Positions 25,517-32,611 of a stretch of 32,611 bases of DNA are shown piece after piece. The position numbers and the translations under genes were made by a program. Source of the DNA: Chitinophagales bacterium (GTDB lineage: Bacteria; Bacteroidota; Bacteroidia; Chitinophagales; Chitinophagaceae); the NCBI GenBank assembly GCA_015655435.1, contig JAATFC010000292.1, positions 1 through 32,611 on the forward strand. Reading direction: 5' to 3'. The notes beneath the pieces are model-generated. The model did no database searches. It was not told the DNA's origin and saw only the letters and a list, made by a program, of their open reading frames with translations. Every line of letters starts with the position of its first letter. The stretch's first letter is position 1.

Positions 25517-26938
25517 CTAGTTCGCAACTACTTGCTGACCATGTTCCAGTTCATCTGATACCTGTTGCCATGGCGTCAACGCAGGGCAACCTTGGGATGC
25601 GTTTTTGTCCAGATGGATATAGTACGTTGGTATGTGTCGTGCAATCCAGTCATTCATGACTCTCTCTTGTTTCAATTGAAGTGCACGAGCCGAAATCTTG
25701 TCGTAATCGTCTTTTAGATTTTCACGATGAGGTTCGCTTTTCGAACGCAGCAATACGATTCTTACAGCCGTTTTTGTTTGTCCTTTGCTGTCTTGGTTTT
25801 GGAATACTTGGGGTACACTGATGTCACCTGTATTCATATCCTTAACCGTTTTGTACAATTGTTGGTCAGTAATCTGGTCGTATGACACGCTGGTAGAACC
25901 GTCTGGACCCGTATAAGCGCCACCGGTATATTTACCTATATCATCATCGCCGAATACGCTTACCGCACCATTGAAGGTGATTCTTTTGTCCAATATCATT
26001 TTACGAACAGTTTCCATACTGTCCACCGTAATCTTGATGTCTGCATCACTGACCGGAGGAATCAACAACAAGTGCCTTACTACCGCATCATCACCGACAT
26101 GGCTGACCATCTGAATCAAATGCCAACCAAAAGCGGACTTGACAGGAGGGGAAACCTGACCATCTTTCAGACGGAAAGCGGCAGAGGTAAATGCTGGGTC
26201 AACCTGTTTGTTAAGACGGTTGAAATTGAACATACCACCAGACTCTTTAGCACCTGGTTCCTGAGAATATAATTTAACTAGGTCATCAAATTTTCTTTTG
26301 CCCGACTCGACCTCTTTTTTATAACCCAATAGTTGTTCCGTAATCAAATCTTCAACATCCTTATTCGATTTCGGATGCATGATTACTTGAGCAATCTCCA
26401 ATTGCGCTTCATAAAGGCGAAGGCTGTCTTTTGGAATAGAATTGTAATATGCTTCTACCTCCTCTGGTGTTATTTTTACACCAGCGACGATTTTCTGTTG
26501 CATGTTACCGGACATCATCTGCTCCTTGTATGCTGGACGCATGTCTTCACGGAACTGATAGATAGACTTTCCTGCCAATTGTTCAAACTGTTCACGCCCA
26601 TTAGCAGATGCAACATAGTTCCTAATTTGATTATCCAATTTTCCGTTAAGATCTTCTTCGGAAAAAGGTAAGGAATCTCGCTGTGCCTGAATCATCAATG
26701 CCTTACGTGTCAACATTGTTCTCAAAAATGCACATTCCGCATCCGGAGGTAAAGAGTTACCCATAGCCGGATCTTCATTACGCTTATAATCACGTATCGC
26801 ATTGTCGATATCCGATTGCAGGATAATATTGTCGCCAATCTGTGCAAGAATCTTGTCCGCCAGAATCTTCTGTTGCTGGGCATGACCTGAAATTCCTGCA
26901 ACCAACAGCATTGACAAACCTAAAAACGATTTTTTCAT
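25517..26938 (-). CDS. surA: SurA-type periplasmic chaperone/peptidyl-prolyl isomerase
   Basis: 473 residues from the ATG at 26938 (MKKSFLGLSMLL); an upstream ATG at 26947 is possible. Signal peptide to about residue 20 (GHA-QQQ). The SurA N-domain starts at LADKILAQIGDNIILQSDID (~25-165). First parvulin domain ~185-290 (YSQEPGAKESGGMFNF, SAFGWHLIQ), second, more divergent domain ~295-405 (VVRHLLLIPP). The C-terminus carries a short helix-rich tail with QGCPALTPWQQ. It helps outer-membrane proteins fold during transit. In E. coli surA is also followed by pdxA and rsmA. A TAATTTTG box lies 20 bases upstream. Confidence 0.9.
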   Translation of the reverse strand: MKKSFLGLSMLLVAGISGHAQQQKILADKILAQIGDNIILQSDIDNAIRDYKRNEDPAMGNSLPPDAECAFLRTMLTRKALMIQAQRDSLPFSEEDLNGKLDNQIRNYVASANGREQFEQLAGKSIYQFREDMRPAYKEQMMSGNMQQKIVAGVKITPEEVEAYYNSIPKDSLRLYEAQLEIAQVIMHPKSNKDVEDLITEQLLGYKKEVESGKRKFDDLVKLYSQEPGAKESGGMFNFNRLNKQVDPAFTSAAFRLKDGQVSPPVKSAFGWHLIQMVSHVGDDAVVRHLLLIPPVSDADIKITVDSMETVRKMILDKRITFNGAVSVFGDDDIGKYTGGAYTGPDGSTSVSYDQITDQQLYKTVKDMNTGDISVPQVFQNQDSKGQTKTAVRIVLLRSKSEPHRENLKDDYDKISARALQLKQERVMNDWIARHIPTYYIHLDKNASQGCPALTPWQQVSDELEHGQQVVAN

Positions 26939-26957
26939 AATTACCATCTCAGATAAT

Positions 26958-26965
26958 CAAAATTA
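26958..26965 (-). promoter_or_regulatory. Candidate -7 box of the surA promoter
   Basis: TAATTTTG on the minus strand matches TAnnTTTG, 19-20 bases before the ATG at 26938 and just beyond the infB terminator. No clear -33 TTG. Confidence 0.4.
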
Positions 26966-26982
26966 TGTTATGTAAAGATGAA

Positions 26983-27004
26983 AAAAGCCTTTTTCAAGGC
27001 TTTT
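26983..27004 (-). terminator. Terminator of the rimP-nusA-infB operon
   Basis: AAAAGCCTT (26983-26991) pairs with AAGGCTTTT (26996-27004) across a four-base loop. Read on the minus strand it ends in a run of six T. It lies 116 bases after the infB stop. Confidence 0.65.
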
Positions 27005-27023
27005 AACAAAAAATGTTTATGTG

Positions 27024-27114
27024 TTGTAAGTTAAAAGTTTTAGGTGGTACGTTTTTTCAAGAAAATATTAAAGCCTACTGTAAAAACTTATAACCTAAAA
27101 CTTAAGACCTACAA
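27024..27114. repeat. Large imperfect inverted repeat between infB and surA
   Basis: Arms 27024-27058 and 27080-27114 (35 bases each) match at 27 of 35 positions when one is reverse-complemented, sharing the core AAGTTTTAGGT. The inner spacer is 21 bases. It lies directly after the infB stop. Confidence 0.6.
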
Positions 27115-27119
27115 GCCTA

Positions 27120-30100
27120 TTACAACGTTCTTTTTACTTCTTCTTCTTGGTAAGCAACGATATTGTCTCCTACCTGCATATCCGTAAAGTTCTTGATTGT
27201 CAGACCACATTCGTATCCTTGAGCCACTTCTTTGACGTCGTCTTTGAAGCGTTTCAAACTACCCAATTCGCCGTATGCACCTTCGGTGCGTGGGTATACC
27301 AATATACCGTCGCGGAAGATTCTGATTTTGTTGTCTCTCTTCATCTTGCCTTCCAATACGTAACATCCGGCAACGGTTGCTTTGTCAAATTTGTAGACTT
27401 CGCGGATATCGACAGTAGCGACTTCCACTTCTTCCACTTTTGGTTCAAGCATACCTTCCATCGCGCTCTTGATTTCCTCAATAGCGTTGTAGATGATAGA
27501 GTAGCTACGTATCTGTACGCCTTCGTTGGTTGCCAATTTGGCTGCCTGTGAAGATGCACGAACGTTAAATCCGACGATGATGGCATCGGAAGCTGTCGCT
27601 AACAATACATCACTTTCCGAAATCTGACCGACTGCCTTAAAGATGACATTCACGACAATTTCTTCCGTAGAAAGTTTCTGTAAGGAGTCGCTCAACGCTT
27701 CGACGGAACCATCCACGTCACCTTTGATGATGATATTCAATTCCTTGAACGAGCCCAGAGCCAAACGGCGACCGATTTCATCCAAAGTAATGTGTTTACG
27801 TGTACGGAGACCTTGTTCGCGTAGGATGCGCGCTCTGGTCGTTGCTACTTCTTTCGCTTCGGACTCATCAGCATAAACCTTGAATTTTTCACCTGCCTGA
27901 GGAGCTCCGTTCAAACCTAAAATCTGTACCGGTGTGGACGGACCTGCTATTTCGATACGTTGGTTACGCTCGTTGAACATGGCTTTTGCACGACCATAGT
28001 ACTGACCGGAAACGATAAGGTCTCCTTGGTGAAGTGTACCATTCTGAACCAATATAGTTGCAACATATCCACGACCTTTATCCAAAGAAGCCTCAACGAC
28101 ACTACCTGTAGCTTCCCTATTTGGATTAGCTTGCAGGTTCAATATGTCAGCTTCCAAAAGTATTTTTTCCAAAAGAAGATCAACGTTTAATCCTTGTTTG
28201 GCTGATATTTCCTGGTTTTGGAAAGTACCGCCCCATTCTTCTACAAGAATGTTCATATTGGACAACTGTTCGTAAATCTTCGCAGGATTTGCGCCTTCTT
28301 TATCAATTTTATTGACGGCAAAAATCATCGGAACGCCAGCCGCCTGTGCGTGGCTGATTGCTTCTTTTGTCTGAGGCATTACCGCATCGTCGGCAGCGAT
28401 TACAATCACCGCAATATCCGTTACTTTGGCACCACGCGCACGCATCGCCGTAAAGGCTTCGTGACCCGGAGTGTCCAATACCGTTATTTTTCTTCCATTT
28501 TCCAAAGTCACAACATAGGCCCCAATATGCTGTGTAATACCACCAGCTTCTCCTGCGACCACATTGGCATTGCGGATGTAATCCAATAGAGAAGTTTTAC
28601 CGTGGTCAACGTGTCCCATGATTGTAACAATCGGCGAGCGTGGAGATAAGTCTTCTTCGCCATCCTCTTCTTCCTCTTCGGACTCAGTTTCATGCTCGTC
28701 CAAATCGATGAACGAAACTGTAAAGTTAAACTCTCCGGCTACCAACTCAATGACTTCCGCATCCAGACGTTGGTTGATGGAAACCATGATACCCAAGCTC
28801 ATACATTTGCTGATGATGTCGGCAAAGCTTACGTCCATCAGATTGGCCAACTCACTAACCGTAATGAATTCAGTTACATTAAGTACCCTGCTTTCACTCT
28901 GGTTATTCATTTCCGCTTCCATCTCCTGACGTCTTTCACGGCGATGTTTGGCTTTATTGTGTCTGCCAGATTTTCCGTTACCGCCGCCAGCAAGTTTGGC
29001 TTGCGTTTCGCGTATTTTTTCCTGTATTTTCTTTTGGTCTATTTCTTTATCTCCCTGTTGGCCGGTTTGTGGTCCTCGGTTGAAACCACCACGATTGTCC
29101 CTGAAATTGCCACCACCTCTGTTGTTGGTGTTGCCAGGTCGATTATTATTGCCTTGACGGTTTCCTCCTTGTTGGTTTCCACTAGGTCTATTGTTGTTGC
29201 TGCCTTGTCCAGGCTGTCCACCTTGACCTTGTCTGTTGAACGGAGGTCGGTTGCCACCCTGTCCCTGGTTAACTCCACCTCCAGATTGAGTTCTGTTGGA
29301 AGGCTGACCAGTTTCATTGCCTTTTTTGTCAATAGGGATACGTTTTCTTTTACGTTTTTCGTCCCTACTGATTTTTGGACGCGTGTCGCTGTCAACCGGC
29401 AATTCTATTTTACCTAAAATTTTTGGACCTTCAATCTTTTCAGCTTCAATCTTTGTGATGACAGCATCTTGATGGTCAGTAGCAGACTGTTCACTATTTT
29501 CATTCAACACGATTGTCTTTTTCGGTTGAGTGAACGTGTAAGGTTGTACCGGCGCTTTAGGCTGAGGTTGCGGTTTTGCGGGTTGCGCATTGCCTCCTGC
29601 TGGTTTATTGCCTTGCTTGTTGTCCTGAGGCTTAGGCTGGCTAACGGCAGGTTTTGGATTGCCTTTTTTAGGTCTTGTAGAAGAATCTATGGCGGAAAGG
29701 TCTATTTTGTCCAAAATTTTTGGACCTTCTATTTTTTCCGCTTCTATCTTAACCACATTGACAAATGCGTCTTCTGTCGAAGGCTCACTCTCTTTAGGTT
29801 TTTCTATTTCTTCCGTTTTTTGCAAAACAGGCTCTACTGCCTTAGGTTCTTCCACAGGAGCAGTGGCAACAGCTTCTACTACTTTCTTTTGTTCAACGGT
29901 TTCCGCTTTTACTTCTTCCTTTGGAAGTTCGGCTGCTTTAGCTTCTTCTTTATGTTCGGCTACTGGCGGAGTAGTAGTTATTTCTGGTTGGGCAATCGGT
30001 TGTTGCTCAACTATTGGAGTTGCCGTAGGGACAGCTTCTTCTTTCTTTTCGGGAACGATTACTTTCGGTTCGTCCTTGACTTCTACATCAACAGCCGATA

Positions 30101-30416
30101 CTGGTTGATCGTCATGCGCAGGCTCTACCGCCGATTCTGTCTGAATCGGCGTGATAGCCTTAATCGCATCATCTTTCTTCTTTTTTTCACCTTGTACACC
30201 TTTGGGTATCTCGATACGGTCTGCCTTGTCCTTGGCGACCTTGTCATCTGAGAACTGGTGTTGCAAGGCACGGTACATTGGCTCGCTTAGCTTTACATTG
30301 CCATTCAAGTCGTCTTTGCTAAAGCCCTTTCCTTCCAAAAACTCAACAAGGGTATCACGCCCAACATTGAACTCTTTGGCTGCTGCCAATAACCTTGGTA
30401 ATTTTAATTCTGACAT
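27120..30416 (-). CDS. infB: Translation initiation factor IF-2
   Basis: GTPase that places initiator tRNA on the small subunit and promotes subunit joining. 1098 residues, long for the family because of an extended N-terminus. Order: IF2_N-like helical domain (1-~55), Pro/Glu/Ala/Lys-rich stretch (to ~215), two copies of [13 protein letters not shown] (from residues 223 and 322), an Asn/Gly/Gln-rich region with RGG-like repeats (~375-460), basic region KHRRERRQE, second IF2_N (~510-560), then the G domain with G1 GHVDHGKT (601-608), DTPGHE and NKID, followed by domains II, III and IV. Third gene of the rimP-nusA-infB operon, 53 bases after nusA. Confidence 0.97.
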   Translation of the reverse strand: MSELKLPRLLAAAKEFNVGRDTLVEFLEGKGFSKDDLNGNVKLSEPMYRALQHQFSDDKVAKDKADRIEIPKGVQGEKKKKDDAIKAITPIQTESAVEPAHDDQPVSAVDVEVKDEPKVIVPEKKEEAVPTATPIVEQQPIAQPEITTTPPVAEHKEEAKAAELPKEEVKAETVEQKKVVEAVATAPVEEPKAVEPVLQKTEEIEKPKESEPSTEDAFVNVVKIEAEKIEGPKILDKIDLSAIDSSTRPKKGNPKPAVSQPKPQDNKQGNKPAGGNAQPAKPQPQPKAPVQPYTFTQPKKTIVLNENSEQSATDHQDAVITKIEAEKIEGPKILGKIELPVDSDTRPKISRDEKRKRKRIPIDKKGNETGQPSNRTQSGGGVNQGQGGNRPPFNRQGQGGQPGQGSNNNRPSGNQQGGNRQGNNNRPGNTNNRGGGNFRDNRGGFNRGPQTGQQGDKEIDQKKIQEKIRETQAKLAGGGNGKSGRHNKAKHRRERRQEMEAEMNNQSESRVLNVTEFITVSELANLMDVSFADIISKCMSLGIMVSINQRLDAEVIELVAGEFNFTVSFIDLDEHETESEEEEEDGEEDLSPRSPIVTIMGHVDHGKTSLLDYIRNANVVAGEAGGITQHIGAYVVTLENGRKITVLDTPGHEAFTAMRARGAKVTDIAVIVIAADDAVMPQTKEAISHAQAAGVPMIFAVNKIDKEGANPAKIYEQLSNMNILVEEWGGTFQNQEISAKQGLNVDLLLEKILLEADILNLQANPNREATGSVVEASLDKGRGYVATILVQNGTLHQGDLIVSGQYYGRAKAMFNERNQRIEIAGPSTPVQILGLNGAPQAGEKFKVYADESEAKEVATTRARILREQGLRTRKHITLDEIGRRLALGSFKELNIIIKGDVDGSVEALSDSLQKLSTEEIVVNVIFKAVGQISESDVLLATASDAIIVGFNVRASSQAAKLATNEGVQIRSYSIIYNAIEEIKSAMEGMLEPKVEEVEVATVDIREVYKFDKATVAGCYVLEGKMKRDNKIRIFRDGILVYPRTEGAYGELGSLKRFKDDVKEVAQGYECGLTIKNFTDMQVGDNIVAYQEEEVKRTL

Positions 30417-30469
30417 AAATATATTTAGCCGTAAACGCGTAGATTAAGTCTTGTTTAAATCTCCTTGTT

Positions 30470-31720
30470 TTACTCTTTTTCGAATTCTTCCTGTAGGATG
30501 CGTCGTACATCCTGTATAGTTTCTTTTTCCAAATCCGTCCTTTTTTCCAGTTCTTCTGCGGACAGATTCAATACGCTGTGTGCAGTGTCACAACCGATTC
30601 GCTTAAATTCGTCAATAACCCATTGGTCGATTTCATCGCTGAATTCCTGCAAATCTATATCATATTCTTCTTCTTCTCCTTCTTCCTCTTCACGGAATAC
30701 GTCAATATCGTAACCAGTCAGTTCACAAGCCAATTTTATATTGACACCTTTGCGTCCGATGGCCAACGAAATCTGGTCTGCCTGAAGGAAAACGTCGGCA
30801 TGCTTGTTTTCCGAGTCAATCTCCATAAAACTGATACGTGACGGCGTGAGAGAACGTTGGATAAACAACTGCAGATTTTCTGTATAGTTGATAATATCTA
30901 TGTTTTCGTTTTTCAGTTCACGTACGATACCATGGATACGGCTACCTTTCATACCTACGCAAGCTCCAACAGGGTCGATGCGGTCGTCGAAACTCTCAAC
31001 GGCAACCTTGGCTCTCTCGCCGGGTTCGCGGACAATCTTGCGGATAGTGATCAATCCATCGTATATCTCGGGTACTTCTATTTCCAATAATTTGGCAAGA
31101 AATTCCGGACTTGTCCTGCTAAGGATGATTACGGGCGTATTATTTTTAAGATCTACTCTGCGTATTACCGCACGGATATTTTCGCCTTTTTTGAAGAAAT
31201 CTTGCGGAATCTGTTCAGATTTTGGTAAAATTAGTTCATTGTTGTCTTCGTCCATCAACAAAACCTCTTTTTTCCAAACTTGGTACACCTCCGCGGAGAC
31301 AATATCTCCGATGCGGTCTTCGTATTTTTTCAGCAATACACTTTTTTTCAAGTCGCCAATACGGCTTGCCAATGTCTGCTTGGCTGCCAATATCGCGCGG
31401 CGTCCGAAGTCCAGCATATCCACTTCTTCGTACAACTCTTCACCAACCTCAAAGTCGGGTTCGCTCTTCACGGCTTCGGAATAAGCAACTTCTGCCAATG
31501 GGTCTTCGACTTCGTCGTCTTCTACAATCATTCGTCGTCTGAAAATCTCCAAGTCACCTTTTTCGGCATTGACGATAACGTCAAAGTTCTCATCACTACC
31601 GTATTTTTTCTTCAGAAGGGTTTTGAACACGTCCTCTACTACCTTCATCAGGGTTGACCTGTCAATGTTTTCGTCGTCCCTGAACTCTTGGAAAGCCTCA
31701 ATGAGGTTGATACTTGCCAT
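30470..31720 (-). CDS. nusA: Transcription termination/antitermination factor NusA
   Basis: Binds RNA polymerase and controls pausing, termination and antitermination. 416 residues: N-terminal polymerase-binding domain (1-~130), S1 domain (~137-200), KH domains with GMKGSRI (256-262) and IGRKGVNI (321-328), an acidic segment FREEEEGEEEEYDID (~342-355), and a C-terminal helix-hairpin-helix-like part (~376-416). It is shorter than E. coli NusA, having only one such C-terminal acidic/HhH part. Second gene of the operon, 46 bases after rimP. Confidence 0.96.
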   Translation of the reverse strand: MASINLIEAFQEFRDDENIDRSTLMKVVEDVFKTLLKKKYGSDENFDVIVNAEKGDLEIFRRRMIVEDDEVEDPLAEVAYSEAVKSEPDFEVGEELYEEVDMLDFGRRAILAAKQTLASRIGDLKKSVLLKKYEDRIGDIVSAEVYQVWKKEVLLMDEDNNELILPKSEQIPQDFFKKGENIRAVIRRVDLKNNTPVIILSRTSPEFLAKLLEIEVPEIYDGLITIRKIVREPGERAKVAVESFDDRIDPVGACVGMKGSRIHGIVRELKNENIDIINYTENLQLFIQRSLTPSRISFMEIDSENKHADVFLQADQISLAIGRKGVNIKLACELTGYDIDVFREEEEGEEEEYDIDLQEFSDEIDQWVIDEFKRIGCDTAHSVLNLSAEELEKRTDLEKETIQDVRRILQEEFEKE

Positions 31721-31766
31721 ATTTATTTTAATTTATAAAAATCCTAAAAAGTAAAAGAGCAGGCGC

Positions 31767-32237
31767 TTAGAACTGAATCTGTACAACTGCTTTTTTTATT
31801 TGGTCAAATGGTATTTCTTTTTGCTGCGTAACGGCTTTTTTCCCTTTTCCGGTCGTTACTTCCAATACCAGATTTTGTTCCGCAACATCTATCAGTTTGC
31901 CTGTTTCCGTCACGTCTTCAGCCAATGTCACTTCCAATAGACGACCTTTGTTCTTGATGTATTGCCTATGCAAAACCAACGGCGTATCGATACCGGGAGA
32001 GGAGACTTCCAATGAGAAATTGTCCGCCGGAAGGATGCCCGTTTCCTCAATGATGGTAGCCATCTTGCGGTTGAACTGGATACATTTTTCTATTGTGATG
32101 CCATTGTCGCCGTCCAGATAGACTTTGACATTGTTGGTAGGTTTGATTTTGATACTCACCAAGAAATATTGGGAGTCGTCCTTAATCACCTCGTTCGCAA
32201 TGCCTGCTAATTTTTCTAAAACAATATCTTCTGCCAT
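31767..32237 (-). CDS. rimP: Ribosome maturation factor RimP
   Basis: Needed for maturation of the 30S subunit. 156 residues, the normal size. N-terminal alpha/beta domain with VYLDGDNGITIEKCIQFNRKMA and FSLEVSSPGIDTPL (the SPG(I/L)DRPL-like hallmark), and a C-terminal SH3-like domain (GRLLEVTLAEDVTETGKLIDV). First gene of rimP-nusA-infB, with a strong promoter and a leader hairpin just upstream. Confidence 0.93.
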   Translation of the reverse strand: MAEDIVLEKLAGIANEVIKDDSQYFLVSIKIKPTNNVKVYLDGDNGITIEKCIQFNRKMATIIEETGILPADNFSLEVSSPGIDTPLVLHRQYIKNKGRLLEVTLAEDVTETGKLIDVAEQNLVLEVTTGKGKKAVTQQKEIPFDQIKKAVVQIQF

Positions 32238-32260
32238 GGTACGCTTGATAAAGAAAACAG

Positions 32261-32288
32261 AGAAGGGAACGTTTTGTCGTCCCCTTCT
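32261..32288 (-). promoter_or_regulatory. Leader hairpin in the rimP-nusA-infB transcript
   Basis: On the minus strand AGAAGGGGACG pairs with CGTTCCCTTCT: an 11-bp stem with one G-U pair and loop ACAAAA. It lies between the predicted transcription start (~32297) and the rimP ATG (32237), ending 23 bases before that codon. A moderately T-rich stretch (CTGTTTTCTTT) follows, so it could act as an attenuator. Confidence 0.55.
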
Positions 32289-32301
32289 GCTTTTCTCAAC
32301 G

Positions 32302-32333
32302 CAAAGTTAAACTAATTGTGGATTCTGTACAAA
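32302..32333 (-). promoter_or_regulatory. Promoter of the rimP-nusA-infB operon
   Basis: Minus strand: TTTG (32330-32333), 20-base spacer, TAACTTTG (32302-32309). Both elements and the spacing match the Bacteroidota primary sigma consensus, the best match in this window. Confidence 0.75.
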
Positions 32334-32407
32334 TAAATATCTTCGCAATTAGCAAAAGAAACAATGCTGCGTCATGCAATAGCAATGTTTCCCTAAAATC
32401 GAGATTC

Positions 32408-32611
32408 ATGTTTAAATATATATTTCTCTTATTTGTATTGTATATTGGTTATCAATTCGTTTTCAAATTGGTCTTGCCATTGTTTAGAGCAACATCTACA
32501 ATGCGCCAACAGGTCAATCAAATGAATGAACAGAGAAGGCAGTATGAAAATAAGGTCAACCAACAGCAAGCCCAATCCAATATAAATACCCAACCTCAGC
32601 CACAAAAGACA
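32408..32611 (+). CDS. Small membrane protein, DUF4834-like (3' end outside window)
   Basis: An open frame from ATG 32408 runs to the right edge (68 codons visible). Residues 2-27 form one hydrophobic transmembrane segment (FKYIFLLFVLYIGYQFVFKLVLPLF), followed by a polar Gln/Asn-rich tail (QQVNQMNEQRRQYENKV) of likely coiled-coil or disordered nature. The layout resembles the DUF4834 family of Bacteroidota; this is from memory and tentative. It is divergent from rimP, with 170 bases between the two starts. Confidence 0.55.
   Translation, partial: MFKYIFLLFVLYIGYQFVFKLVLPLFRATSTMRQQVNQMNEQRRQYENKVNQQQAQSNINTQPQPQKT

Noticed and set aside
28692-30251. Long open frames on the plus strand opposite infB (241 and 260 codons)
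   Set aside because: They mirror the biased codon use of the Pro/Glu/Asn/Gly-rich IF2 N-terminus, have odd composition (Phe/Arg- or Ser/Thr-rich) and no family resemblance.
1-32611. CRISPR arrays, tRNA or rRNA genes
   Set aside because: No regularly spaced direct repeats and no tRNA or rRNA sequence were recognised on either strand.

Overview
The window comes from a Bacteroidota chromosome, most likely Sphingobacteriia/Chitinophagia (Chitinophagaceae-like). Supporting signs are lineage-typical protein families (a GLPGLI family protein, carboxypeptidase-regulatory-like secreted proteins, a phosphate-selective O/P type porin), promoters of the TAnnTTTG type with no consistent Shine-Dalgarno sequences, and an IF2 with a long low-complexity N-terminus. 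Most of the window is ordinary chromosomal backbone. It is cut at both ends: the first gene lacks its 5' end and the last its 3' end.

Left part (1-9200): a secreted trypsin-like protease overlaps a secreted thioredoxin-fold protein by 4 bases. They are followed by a MutS-like ATPase and a dihydroorotase on the minus strand. The dihydroorotase is divergent, across only 55 bp, from a YjjG-like HAD nucleotidase whose promoter nearly touches its ATG. An AT-rich orphan gene (5628-6218) interrupts this backbone. A secreted multidomain glycosidase and a hotdog thioesterase follow.

Middle (9200-22560): an M1-like metallopeptidase is followed, in the same frame and directly after its TAG stop, by a group III truncated haemoglobin starting at TTG. 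Then come a GLPGLI protein, uvrA, a second AT-rich orphan gene (15599-15943) enclosed by a 19-bp inverted repeat, peptide deformylase, two secreted proteins of unknown function, an O/P porin, a DECR1-like short-chain reductase and a PAS-LuxR regulator.

Right part (22560-32611), almost all on the minus strand: rsmA, an aldose-epimerase-like gene, pdxA and a SurA-type chaperone keep the surA-pdxA-rsmA order known from E. coli. Next is the rimP-nusA-infB operon with a clear promoter, a leader hairpin and a terminator. A small membrane protein leaves the window at the right edge.

The most unusual signal is a ~30-base motif (GTTAGC-N11/12-ACTAACAAACCT) found at both AT-rich orphan genes, more than 10 kb apart. 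In the second locus part of it forms the inverted repeat that encloses the gene. This looks like a cassette or small mobile unit delivering single orphan genes into the backbone; its mechanism is not identified.
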